Below are positions 27,572 through 35,909 of a stretch of 64,000 nt of DNA, one piece after another. The stretch's first letter is position 1, and each line of letters starts with the position of its first letter. The position numbers were made by a program, and so were the translations under genes. The notes beneath the pieces are model-generated. The model was not told the DNA's origin. It did not search any database and saw only the letters and a program-made list of their open reading frames with translations. The stretch is from Flavobacterium profundi (GTDB taxonomy: Bacteria; Bacteroidota; Bacteroidia; Flavobacteriales; Flavobacteriaceae), in contig NZ_VDCZ01000002.1 of the NCBI RefSeq assembly GCF_006491645.1, positions 186,001-250,000 on the forward strand, read 5' to 3'.

Positions 27572-29581
27572 ATGAATTATAAACCAACGCATATTGCAAC
27601 AATTATAGTAGTACTTTTTGTCTCCTTAACAAGAGGTCAGGTTTTAAATAAATCATGGAAAGATATTATTTACAAAAGTGAAAGAGCTTGGTTTAGTACT
27701 ACTGAAGCAAAAGAAATAGCTGAAAATGTGCTTTTATACCAAAGAAATATTGGAGGTTGGCCCAAAAATATTCAAATGCAACAGAAATTATCAGAGGATG
27801 AAAAAGATGCATTAAGTGCTCTAAAATCGAGTACAAAAGAAGTGACTACAGACAATGGAGCAACCATTCAAGAAATGGAGTTTTTGTCTAAAATATATGA
27901 AAATGTTCCAGATAATCGTTATAAAGAAGCATTTTTAAAAGGTATAAACTACCTTTTAGAAGCCCAATATGAAAATGGAGGTTGGCCTCAGTTTTATCCA
28001 CTTAAAAAAGGATATTATACGCATATTACATATAATGATGATTCTATGGTTAACATTCTTTCACTTCTAAAAGAAATTAAAGATAGAAGTGATTATTATT
28101 CTATAAAACCAAATGAAGAAATTGTTTCAAAAGCGCAAACTGCTTTCAATAAAGGAATTGATTGTATTTTAAAAACTCAATATAAACAAAATGGGGTTTT
28201 AACAAGTTGGTGTGCCCAACACGATGAAAAAACATTATTACCAGCTAAAGGTAGAGCGTATGAATTACCTTCGTTAAGTGGCCATGAATCTGCTAATATT
28301 GTATTATTACTAATGGCTGTTGAAAATCCTTCTCCAGAAATTATAAAAGCAGTACATGCTGCAGTGGCTTGGTTTGAAAAAGTACAAATAAATAACCTAA
28401 GAGAAGAACGAATTTATAATGATGAAGGTAAGGTAATTGATAAAAAATTAATCCATGATGAAAAAGCAAAACCCCTTTGGGCAAGATTTATGGAGTTAGA
28501 GAATAACAAACCTTTCTTTTGTGATCGAGATGGGATTAAAAAATACAGCTTAGCAGAAATCGGTCCCGAAAGAAGAAATGGTTATGCTTGGTATATTACA
28601 ACACCTGAAAAAGTACTAAAAAAATATCCTAAATGGAAAGAAAAATACGGTATTACAGCTACAAAAATACCATCTGAAGATAAGTACTATATGGTTGTTG
28701 CCCAAGATGGTAGCGGTGATTATACAAATATTCAAGAAGCCATAAATAATGCAAAAGCTTTTCCTTATGAAAAAATTACCATTTTTATTAAAAAGGGTGT
28801 TTACAACGAAAAAATAAAAATTCACGAATGGAATACGAATATCCATTTAATTGGTGAAAGTAAAGAAAAAACCATAATTCGGTATGATGATGCCTTCAAC
28901 AAAGTAAGCCTCGGAAGAAATAGTACTTTTTATACCTATACACTTTTGGTTGAGGCAAATGATACTGTTCTACAAAATCTTACTATCGAAAATGCAGCAG
29001 GAGAGGTGGGACAAGCAGTAGCTTTATCGGTTTTTTCCAATAGAGTAGTGGTGGAAAACTGCAATATCTTAGGAAATCAAGATACGTTGTATGCTTCAGG
29101 CATTGGTAAACAATACTATAAAAATTGTTATATTGAAGGTACAACCGACTTTATTTTTGGAAGCGCAACCGCCTATTTTGAAAATTGTATAATTCATTCT
29201 AAAAAAGATTCTTATATAACTGCTGCTTCTACACCTAAAGATGCCAACTTTGGTTATGTTTTTAAAAATTGTCATCTTACAGCTTCTGATACTACTACAC
29301 AAGTATATTTAGGCAGACCTTGGAGAATTTATGCTAAAACTGTTTTTATTCAATGTACTTTAGACCAACATATTCTTCCGGAAGGATGGCACAATTGGTC
29401 TAAACCCGAAGCTGAAAAAACAACTTTCTTTGCCGAATTTGAAAATAAAGGAGCTGGAGCAATCTCTTCTAAAAGAGTTGCTTGGTCACACCAACTAACC
29501 AAAAAAGAAATAAAAAGGTATCGTTTACAAAATATTCTAGGAAGTAATGAAAGTCAATCCAATTGGTATGAAACTAAATAA
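27572..29581 (+). CDS. fused PL10 pectate lyase - CE8 pectinesterase
   Basis: 669-residue exported protein with two catalytic domains. Residues about 25-365 are a PL10 lyase: GGWPKN near 65-70, GGWPQFYP near 137-144, TYNDDSMV near 153-160 and WARFMELENNKPFFCDRDG near 304-322. Residues about 370-665 are a CE8 esterase starting at VVAQDGSGDY, with NQDTLY (Asp504), TDFIFG (Asp526) and GRPW (Arg582). Joining demethylation with calcium-dependent cleavage on one chain makes sense because PL10 needs free carboxylates. There is no T9SS domain at the C-terminus, so it is probably periplasmic. The CE12 gene overlaps its end by 14 bp. Confidence 0.94.
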   Translation: MNYKPTHIATIIVVLFVSLTRGQVLNKSWKDIIYKSERAWFSTTEAKEIAENVLLYQRNIGGWPKNIQMQQKLSEDEKDALSALKSSTKEVTTDNGATIQEMEFLSKIYENVPDNRYKEAFLKGINYLLEAQYENGGWPQFYPLKKGYYTHITYNDDSMVNILSLLKEIKDRSDYYSIKPNEEIVSKAQTAFNKGIDCILKTQYKQNGVLTSWCAQHDEKTLLPAKGRAYELPSLSGHESANIVLLLMAVENPSPEIIKAVHAAVAWFEKVQINNLREERIYNDEGKVIDKKLIHDEKAKPLWARFMELENNKPFFCDRDGIKKYSLAEIGPERRNGYAWYITTPEKVLKKYPKWKEKYGITATKIPSEDKYYMVVAQDGSGDYTNIQEAINNAKAFPYEKITIFIKKGVYNEKIKIHEWNTNIHLIGESKEKTIIRYDDAFNKVSLGRNSTFYTYTLLVEANDTVLQNLTIENAAGEVGQAVALSVFSNRVVVENCNILGNQDTLYASGIGKQYYKNCYIEGTTDFIFGSATAYFENCIIHSKKDSYITAASTPKDANFGYVFKNCHLTASDTTTQVYLGRPWRIYAKTVFIQCTLDQHILPEGWHNWSKPEAEKTTFFAEFENKGAGAISSKRVAWSHQLTKKEIKRYRLQNILGSNESQSNWYETK

Positions 29582-30329
29582 TTTTATAATTTTGATACTT
29601 TTTTTTTGGAGTTGTTCAGCTTTAAAAACGAATGATACCCAATCCATAACTATTTATATGATTGGCGATTCAACAATGGCCAATAAAAAAAATCCAAATA
29701 GCAATCCAGAGCACGGTTGGGGACAAGTCTTACCTAATTTTTTTACTGAAAATGTGATTATAAAAAATCATGCTGTTAATGGAAGAAGTTCAAAAAGTTT
29801 TAGAGATTTAAAACATTGGAAAGCAGTTCTAGATTCCTTACAAAAGGGAGATTATGTATTCATACAATTTGGTCATAACGATTCAAAAGATACAGATCCA
29901 AAAAGATATACCAATCCGCAAACTTCCTATCGTTATAATTTAATGCGTTATGTAGAAGAAACCAGAGCAAAAGGAGCAATTCCAGTTTTATTTTCATCTA
30001 TAGCGCGTAGAAAATTCAATGCTGAAGGAGTATTATTAGATTCTCATGGTAATTACACCTTAATTACGCGTTTAGTTGCTCAAGAAATGGATGTTCCTTT
30101 TATCGATTTACAATATACAACAGAGCAATTAGAAGAAACTTATGGGGTTGAAGCATCAAAAAAATTACACCTGCATTTTAAAAAAGGTGAAAATGAATAT
30201 TTTCCTGATGGCATCGAAGATAATACGCATTTGTCTAAGTTAGGAGCCAATGAAGTAGCTACTTTAGCAGTAAAAGAACTGTCAAAAAAAGTACCCGCAT
30301 TAAAAGATTATAGTAAACTTAACGAATGA
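29568..30329 (+). CDS. CE12 rhamnogalacturonan acetylesterase, lipoprotein
   Basis: SGNH-hydrolase of 253 residues from the chosen start at 29568; it overlaps the PL10-CE8 gene by 14 bp. Another ATG at 29547 would lengthen the N-terminus without a better signal. The short hydrophobic signal ends FFWSC (Cys16, likely lipoprotein). Block I GDST has the nucleophile Ser35, block III is FGHNDSK near residues 104-110, and block V is DNTHL with His221. It removes acetyl groups from the rhamnogalacturonan or homogalacturonan backbone. It ends with TGA, showing that TGA is a normal stop here. Confidence 0.9.
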   Translation: MKLNNFIILILFFWSCSALKTNDTQSITIYMIGDSTMANKKNPNSNPEHGWGQVLPNFFTENVIIKNHAVNGRSSKSFRDLKHWKAVLDSLQKGDYVFIQFGHNDSKDTDPKRYTNPQTSYRYNLMRYVEETRAKGAIPVLFSSIARRKFNAEGVLLDSHGNYTLITRLVAQEMDVPFIDLQYTTEQLEETYGVEASKKLHLHFKKGENEYFPDGIEDNTHLSKLGANEVATLAVKELSKKVPALKDYSKLNE

Positions 30330-30649
30330 GAATTGGGTGTAAAATAGCTCTTTTCTTTGTATACAAAAGAATACTCCTGGTTTTGTAGTTGGAAATACAA
30401 GCAGTAATTCCCATTGGTTTACTACAAACCTAAATTAGTTATATATCTATAATTTTTAAGATTATATATTTTTTAAATAAAAAAGTAATCGATTACGAGA
30501 AATAAATTACTGCCTATTAACCATATAATTTAAACTTTAAATGAAAGGTTATGAACCCAATTCAAAATTGCAAAGCAAGAAGTAGTATACCTTAAGTTTT
30601 CTCAATCTTAAGGAAAAAAAGTAATTAACAATTCAAACAAACACAAATC
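30330..30649 (+). promoter_or_regulatory. intergenic leader with LacI-type operator (site 5 of 5) and 5'-UTR hairpin before PL9
   Basis: The palindrome GTAATCGATTAC lies at 30485-30496. Unlike the other four sites it is 152 bp before the start codon, leaving a long transcribed leader. That leader has a perfect 7-bp hairpin CCTTAAG/CTTAAGG at 30590-30613 and a 14-codon mini-ORF (30541-30585) without supporting evidence. The proximal part (30356-30430) has the palindrome TTTGTATACAAA and an inverted repeat GGTTTTGTAGT/ACTACAAACC at 30379-30430, which may be the weak transcript end of the CE12 unit. No further gene is seen. Confidence 0.6.
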
Positions 30650-32788
30650 ATGAAAAAAAACATCTTATTCATGCTTGTATTATTTAATATAGGCATGACA
30701 ACCTCATGGGCAACAAATTATTATGTCGCAACTAATGGTAACGATTCTAATTCAGGTACTTCAACTAATAATCCTTTCCAGACTTTGACCAAAGCCATCA
30801 ATCAAGCGACAGGAGGCGATACAATTTATGTAAGAGGTGGTACTCACAATTACAGCAACACTATAGTGATTACTAAAAACGGTTCGTCTAGTGCAAAAAT
30901 TAATGTTTTTGCATACAATAATGAAATACCCATATTAAATTTCAGTATGAGTGAAGGTGCTTCTAATAGAGGTATTGTATTAGATGGTGATTATTGGAAT
31001 TGGAGAGGCATTACTATTCAAGGTGCTGGTGATAATGGTATGCTTTTATCGGGTAATAATAATACTATCGAAAATTGTATTTTTAGAAACAATAAAGATA
31101 CTGGTCTACAATTAAGTAGATATAGTACTAATGCAAGTAGCATCAGTCAATGGCCTACAAACAATTTAATTTTGGACTGTGAATCGTATGACAATAAAGA
31201 CAGGGGAAATGAAAATGCCGATGGATTTGCGGCAAAATTAACTTGTGGAACTGGAAATATCTTTAGAAACTGTGTGGCGCATCATAATATAGATGATGGT
31301 TGGGATTTATATACCAAAAGTGATACTGGACCAATTGGTGTGATTATTTTAGAAGGTTGTATTGCACATCATAATGGTACTCTAACTAGTGGTGGCACTT
31401 CAGGTGGAGGTGATAAAAATGGGTATAAATTAGGATCATCGGCTCATCAAATCAATCATATTGTAAGAAGATGTATTGCTTTTAATAATGGAAAACATGG
31501 TTTTACTGATAATGGTAACATTGGTGCCATAGAATTTACAAATAATACATCATATAATAACGAAGGTTATAATTGGCATACTAGAGACGGTGCAAGCCAT
31601 ATTTTTAAAAATAATCTTTCTTTTGATAATGGTACTAATGATCGCATTAGAGGAAATAGTACCGCACCAAATTCTTTTGTTGGAGCAACAGGTGGTTTTA
31701 CCGTAACTAGTTCTGATTTTGTAACTTTAACTATGGGAGCCAATGCAAATCCTACAGGAAATGGTTTTCTTAATTTAAATTCGAATAGCGATTTAATTGA
31801 TGCGGGTGTGACTTCTACAGGAATTACTTATTCTGGTGCTAAACCCGATTTAGGTGCTATTGAATCCGGAACAACAAATGGAGGAGGAGGAACAGCCGAA
31901 ATTCTACTATCAGCAACTGCTACTAATAGCGCTGTAAATTTAAATTGGAGTATTTCAAATCTTACTGTTACAGGTTTAGAAGTTTACAGAGATACCGATT
32001 CTAATCCAAGTGGAAGAGTACGTATTGCACAAGTTCCAACAACTACAAGAAATTACACTGATAGCAATGTAACAAATGGAACTACCTATTATTATTGGAT
32101 AAAAGCCAATGGAAGTATCAATTCAAATGCTGCTTCTGCAACTCCAGCTGGTTCTAATGGAGGTGGTTCAACAAGCAATCAAATTCATAATTTTACCTTG
32201 TCAGAAAAAAACAGTTCTTTTTATAGTATTTCAGGAAATATGAATGCAACTGATGGTTCCGTAACTTATAACGGACTCAACTTAACACGAAGATTGAAAA
32301 TTGAATCCAGTACTTCCATTGCTTTTAGCACAACAACTTCAGCAACATTAACATTAGTATTTGACAGTAATTTTACCGGGAATGTAAAAGTTGATAATGT
32401 TTCTTATGCAGCAAGTTCAGGAATTGCAACTATAAGTATATCAAGTGGTTCGCATACTATAACGAAGGATAATGTAGCCAATCTATATTATATCAGTACA
32501 ATTTTTAACTCCAATCGTATGAGTTATGGAACTGAAAAAGAAAGTACCAATGAAACTGATATTGTAGTGTATCCCAATCCCGCACAAGGTGATTTACAAA
32601 TAAAACTTCCCAATAAATATGTAAATGGAACTATTACAGTAATAAATCTAGAAGGAAAAGAAATTTTAAAAAATGATATTGAAAATGATCAAAGCAAAGT
32701 AGATATAAGTTTTTTAAAATCAGGAGTTTATATTCTTAAAATAAATAGCAATAATGGTTCCTATACCAAACGATTTGTTAAAGAATAA
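30650..32788 (+). CDS. secreted PL9 pectate lyase with C-terminal accessory and T9SS sorting domains
   Basis: 712 residues. Signal peptide, then the PL9 parallel beta-helix (about residues 24-415): NADGFAAKL at 189-197, DDGWDLY at 215-221 and NGYKLG with Lys260, the position of the catalytic Lys in Pel9A; the Asp cluster binds calcium. A Gly-rich linker leads to an FN3-like domain (about 420-500), a second Gly/Ser linker, a beta-rich module (about 510-625) and a T9SS type A sorting domain starting around VVYPNPAQGD. It is the last gene of the pectin locus and is followed by a good terminator. Confidence 0.93.
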   Translation: MKKNILFMLVLFNIGMTTSWATNYYVATNGNDSNSGTSTNNPFQTLTKAINQATGGDTIYVRGGTHNYSNTIVITKNGSSSAKINVFAYNNEIPILNFSMSEGASNRGIVLDGDYWNWRGITIQGAGDNGMLLSGNNNTIENCIFRNNKDTGLQLSRYSTNASSISQWPTNNLILDCESYDNKDRGNENADGFAAKLTCGTGNIFRNCVAHHNIDDGWDLYTKSDTGPIGVIILEGCIAHHNGTLTSGGTSGGGDKNGYKLGSSAHQINHIVRRCIAFNNGKHGFTDNGNIGAIEFTNNTSYNNEGYNWHTRDGASHIFKNNLSFDNGTNDRIRGNSTAPNSFVGATGGFTVTSSDFVTLTMGANANPTGNGFLNLNSNSDLIDAGVTSTGITYSGAKPDLGAIESGTTNGGGGTAEILLSATATNSAVNLNWSISNLTVTGLEVYRDTDSNPSGRVRIAQVPTTTRNYTDSNVTNGTTYYYWIKANGSINSNAASATPAGSNGGGSTSNQIHNFTLSEKNSSFYSISGNMNATDGSVTYNGLNLTRRLKIESSTSIAFSTTTSATLTLVFDSNFTGNVKVDNVSYAASSGIATISISSGSHTITKDNVANLYYISTIFNSNRMSYGTEKESTNETDIVVYPNPAQGDLQIKLPNKYVNGTITVINLEGKEILKNDIENDQSKVDISFLKSGVYILKINSNNGSYTKRFVKE

Positions 32789-32798
32789 GTAAATGAAT

Positions 32799-32832
32799 AA
32801 CCCGATAAATAAAACTATCGGGTTTCTTTTTT
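32799..32832 (+). terminator. terminator behind the PL9 gene
   Basis: Perfect 9-bp stem AACCCGATA/TATCGGGTT (32799-32807 and 32816-32824) followed by a T-rich run, 10 bp after the stop codon. It closes the pectin locus. Confidence 0.88.
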
Positions 32833-32927
32833 ACAAAATCCAGAGACTTTTAAAGTTTTAGTCTCAATTAAGCTATTTCTTTTCAAAAATTAATAGATTT
32901 TTAACAGCAAATGTAAGATAGTTAACA

Positions 32928-32956
32928 TTTGTTCCTTTATATCATTAGTAATTTTG
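32928..32956 (+). promoter_or_regulatory. promoter of msrA-msrB
   Basis: A perfect Bacteroidota -7 box TAATTTTG at 32949-32956 with TTTG at 32928-32931, separated by 17 bp. The inferred start codon of msrA (32983) lies 26 bp behind the box, which also shows that the upstream in-frame ATG at 32929 cannot be the start. Confidence 0.7.
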
Positions 32957-32982
32957 TAATACCAATAAAATTAGTAGTGAAA

Positions 32983-33663
32983 ATGAAAAATATAAAAACA
33001 ATAAGTTTGATTCTCATTAGTTTGATAACTTTAAATTGCGAATCTAAAAACTCAGAAAAGAAATCAGAAGACACTCAAGAACTTCAAAATGTCTCAGAAT
33101 CTAAAATAACAAAAGAAAATCAAAATTTAGATCAATATGCAACAGCATATTTTGCATCAGGGTGTTTTTGGTGTGTGGAAGCTATTTTTGAAAGTGTAAA
33201 AGGAGTTCATGAAGTAGTTTCTGGCTATAGTGGTGGTAATCAACCTAATCCAAATTATGAAAAGGTGAGTAGTGGTAGTACCGATTATGCGGAAGCTGTT
33301 AAAATATATTATGATCCAAAAATAATTTCCTTCAACGATTTAGTCATTATCTTTTTTGGTTCACATGATCCAACTACTTTAAATAAACAAGGGCCAGATG
33401 CAGGTACCCAATATCGATCAATAGCATTTTACAAAAATGATTCTGAAAAAGAGATCATTCAGAACTACATCAATCTATTGAAAAAGGAAAAACGTTTTGA
33501 TAAACCCATTACCACAGAAGTAAAAAAATTCACTAAATTTTATCCTGCGGAAGACTATCATCAAAATTATGAATCTTTACATCCCAATAATTCGTATATA
33601 AAAAATGTATCAGTACCTAGAATCAATAGATTCAAAAATAAATTTCCAAACTATTTAAAATAA
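32983..33663 (+). CDS. msrA: peptide-methionine (S)-S-oxide reductase MsrA, exported lipoprotein
   Basis: 226 residues from ATG 32983. A lipoprotein signal (LITLNC, Cys near 19) is followed by a charged linker and the MsrA domain from about residue 48: GCFWCVEAIFESVKG carries the catalytic Cys, then YSGG and the substrate motif GTQYRS. It reduces the S-epimer of methionine sulfoxide. With a lipid anchor it must act outside the cytoplasm, so it likely repairs periplasmic or surface proteins. msrB follows after 8 bp. Confidence 0.93.
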   Translation: MKNIKTISLILISLITLNCESKNSEKKSEDTQELQNVSESKITKENQNLDQYATAYFASGCFWCVEAIFESVKGVHEVVSGYSGGNQPNPNYEKVSSGSTDYAEAVKIYYDPKIISFNDLVIIFFGSHDPTTLNKQGPDAGTQYRSIAFYKNDSEKEIIQNYINLLKKEKRFDKPITTEVKKFTKFYPAEDYHQNYESLHPNNSYIKNVSVPRINRFKNKFPNYLK

Positions 33664-33671
33664 AAAAAATT

Positions 33672-34175
33672 ATGAAAGCTATTGCAAATCAGTTTATAAA
33701 TGTCTTAATGGTAAGTGTTTTGACCATTTCATCATTATCTTGTCAAGAAAAGAAAACAAATTCAAAAACAACCGCTCAGAAATATCCGGAAGCTTTAAGT
33801 AAAAACGAATGGAAAACGAAATTAAGTCAAAATGCATATTATATAATGGTCGAACAAGGTACAGAGCCAGCATTTGACAATGCATATTATAACAATCATA
33901 AAAAAGGAATTTATGTAAGTGCAGCAACGGGAAAACCTTTGTTTAGTTCAGAAGATAAATTTGATTCAGGCACCGGTTGGCCATCTTTTACTAAACCTAT
34001 CAACAAAGATGCTGTGATTTGGGTAAAAGATAACAGTTATGGAATGACACGTGATGAAGTTGTTGAAAAAGCTACTGGTTTACATTTAGGTCATGTGTTT
34101 AATGATGGACCGGAACCAACAGGATTAAGATATTGCATCAATTCAGCGGCTTTAAAATTCATAGAAGAAAAATAA
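33672..34175 (+). CDS. msrB: peptide-methionine (R)-S-oxide reductase MsrB, exported lipoprotein
   Basis: 167 residues with a signal ending SSLSC (lipoprotein) and an MsrB domain: GTGWPSFTKPI near residues 97-107 and GHVFNDGPEPTGLRYCINSAAL near 137-158, with the catalytic Cys in RYCINS. The two CxxC zinc pairs of many MsrB proteins are absent (the usual place reads YVSAATGKPLF), so this is a zinc-free form. Together with msrA it repairs both epimers of oxidised methionine in the envelope. Confidence 0.93.
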   Translation: MKAIANQFINVLMVSVLTISSLSCQEKKTNSKTTAQKYPEALSKNEWKTKLSQNAYYIMVEQGTEPAFDNAYYNNHKKGIYVSAATGKPLFSSEDKFDSGTGWPSFTKPINKDAVIWVKDNSYGMTRDEVVEKATGLHLGHVFNDGPEPTGLRYCINSAALKFIEEK

Positions 34176-34180
34176 CAAAA

Positions 34181-34204
34181 CGAGTGAGAAATAGTTTCAC
34201 TCTA
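34181..34204 (+). terminator. possible weak terminator behind msrB
   Basis: Six-base stem GAGTGA/TCACTC (34182-34187 and 34197-34202) followed by AT-rich sequence but no good T run. It is placed 7 bp after the msrB stop. Confidence 0.4.
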
Positions 34205-34295
34205 TAATTTTATATTTTACATAATGTATATTATATTTCAATTATATATATATTTTTAAACGCTATAATTATAGCAATTCTTAACGTTCTAAAAT

Positions 34296-35243
34296 TTATT
34301 GAATAATTAATTTATCAGAATAAATTGCGTTATCGGTTTGGATTTGAAATAAATAGATACCTTTAGAAAGATGATTGGTAGTATATCTATTTGAAGAAAT
34401 ATTCTTTTTGTCAATCAATTTTCCAGAAAAATCATATAAAGAAAATACAAATACATCCGAATCTACTTTTATATTTAAAATTTGATTTTCACGAACTGGA
34501 TTTGGGTAAATTTGTATGGTAGCATTTAAATTAATCGTATCAATACCTAAAGAATTACAATTTCCTGAATAATTCGCTGTAGCGTCTTTTAACCAAGTTG
34601 CATAATTTCCAATACCAGCAGTTGCATTTGTACCATTATCAACTTCAATACAACTTAATGAAGGATTATTCGTTGCATTAAATGAATTTAAAATGTTGTT
34701 ACTTCCGTTTTTAACAGATAAAGAACTTAAATTATTATTGGCCGCATTTAAGCTTGTTAATTGTGTATTTGTATTTAGATTTAAATCAGTAATTTGATTT
34801 CCAAATAGGTTTAGATATTGTAGATTTGATAAACTACTCACATCTAAACTTGTTAAAGAATTATTAGATACGTCTAAAAATGCAATAATTGAAGTATCAG
34901 AAAAAGTTATACTCGTTAGATTCATATTTGTTAAACTAACATCATATAAAATAGGATTTCCACTTAAATCTATAGTTGTAATTGGATTATTATTAATATA
35001 TAGTGCTTCTATAGATGTAAAATCTTGTAAACCAGTTAAATCTGAAATATTATAATTGCTTAAAATATTTAAGTCTTCTAAGCCAGAAATATTGTCTGTA
35101 GGTACATAATTATCCAATGGTCCAAAATCAATGGATAAATCTATTAGTAATTGTTCAAAACCATCATCTGGAATATAAGTGTTTTGAGAATAAATAATAT
35201 GGGTAAATAGCAGTGAAATTAATAAAAAGTAATGCTGCTTCAT
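34296..35243 (-). CDS. secreted leucine-rich-repeat protein with T9SS sorting domain
   Basis: 315 residues: signal peptide to about residue 19, then roughly eight irregular leucine-rich repeats of about 20-22 residues (consensus around LxxLNLxxNxITxL, e.g. LQYLNLFGNQITDLNL), a short Cys-bearing stretch (LSCIEVDN and NYSGNC) and a T9SS type A sorting domain from about residue 240 (QIYPNPVREN). This is a cell-surface or secreted protein of unknown ligand, common in flavobacteria. It is not linked to the pectin locus by operator or strand. An unusual palindrome lies upstream of its start. Confidence 0.87.
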   Translation of the reverse strand: MKQHYFLLISLLFTHIIYSQNTYIPDDGFEQLLIDLSIDFGPLDNYVPTDNISGLEDLNILSNYNISDLTGLQDFTSIEALYINNNPITTIDLSGNPILYDVSLTNMNLTSITFSDTSIIAFLDVSNNSLTSLDVSSLSNLQYLNLFGNQITDLNLNTNTQLTSLNAANNNLSSLSVKNGSNNILNSFNATNNPSLSCIEVDNGTNATAGIGNYATWLKDATANYSGNCNSLGIDTINLNATIQIYPNPVRENQILNIKVDSDVFVFSLYDFSGKLIDKKNISSNRYTTNHLSKGIYLFQIQTDNAIYSDKLIIQ

Positions 35244-35328
35244 AAATTTATAATTAAAATTATTAACAAATTTATAAAAAAGTTTGAAAAAACAATGCTT
35301 TTACAGAAAAAACCCCCATAAACAGGTG

Positions 35329-35345
35329 TTTTTACCTGGTAAAAA
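35329..35345. promoter_or_regulatory. 17-bp palindrome in the divergent region 35244-35431
   Basis: TTTTTACC-T-GGTAAAAA is an 8-1-8 perfect inverted repeat. It overlaps a second short one, CAGGT/ACCTG at 35324-35338. It stands between the divergent genes at 35243 (minus) and 35432 (plus), about 85 bp from each start, where a regulator binding site could serve both. No regulator is identified. Confidence 0.4.
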
Positions 35346-35378
35346 AAGCGTATGTGTTTAAAATTACGAAATAAAAAA

Positions 35379-35409
35379 TTGTATACCATTGAATAAAATC
35401 TTAGATTTG
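35379..35409 (+). promoter_or_regulatory. promoter of the gene at 35432
   Basis: TTG at 35379-35381 and a perfect -7 box TAGATTTG at 35402-35409, spacer 20 bp, 22 bp before the start codon. Confidence 0.65.
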
Positions 35410-35431
35410 CGTCCCTTTAACTATTACGTCT

Positions 35432-35797
35432 ATGGAAAATAAATATGCACAAAAATTAATTGAGAAAATTCAAAAAGAATTGTTACAAAACAAATTTGAT
35501 TTGGACTCAATTATTAACGATTTAAAAAAAATTAGGGAATATTCTCTTGAAGAACAAAACCCAGTGGTTACTAAAGCTTTACGTTTAGCTTATGAACATT
35601 TAGAAGCAAACAATGCATTTTTAATTGGTATTCCAGATGATGAACCAATACATGAGGATGATCAAACGGAACAAAATGTATCTGATGAAAATGATATTGA
35701 AAGTTTTGAATATTTCTTATCTCTTTTACATGATTTATCTAAAAAGAATAATCTATTAGATCTAAGAGAATACAATAAAGCATTTATTGCTTTTTAA
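35432..35797 (+). CDS. small conserved hypothetical protein
   Basis: 121 residues, no signal peptide or membrane segment, mostly helical by composition. An acidic stretch around residues 69-90 (DDEPIHEDDQTEQ) lies between two helical parts. I do not recognise the family. A good promoter before it, a strong hairpin terminator after it and normal codon use support a real single-gene transcript. Confidence 0.7.
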   Translation: MENKYAQKLIEKIQKELLQNKFDLDSIINDLKKIREYSLEEQNPVVTKALRLAYEHLEANNAFLIGIPDDEPIHEDDQTEQNVSDENDIESFEYFLSLLHDLSKKNNLLDLREYNKAFIAF

Positions 35798-35816
35798 TAA
35801 AACTCAAAAAAATACT

Positions 35817-35846
35817 AAAAGAGTTCATCATGAACTCTTTTTTTTT
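35817..35846 (+). terminator. terminator behind the gene at 35432
   Basis: Perfect 11-bp stem AAAAGAGTTCA/TGAACTCTTTT with a 3-base loop, followed by a run of T. Confidence 0.88.
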
Positions 35847-35909
35847 ATCTATACTTTAACAGAAAAACCTTAAAAATCTTAGTAAATTTGCATTCCTAAA
35901 TCTATTTTT

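Noticed and set aside
30541..30585. 14-codon mini-ORF in the PL9 leader
   Set aside because: No biased composition, no overlap with a hairpin that would suggest attenuation, and such frames are expected by chance.
34262..34275. Perfect palindrome GCTATAATTATAGC between msrB and the LRR gene
   Set aside because: Very AT-rich, no room for a loop and no T run; likely chance or a weak convergent end signal.
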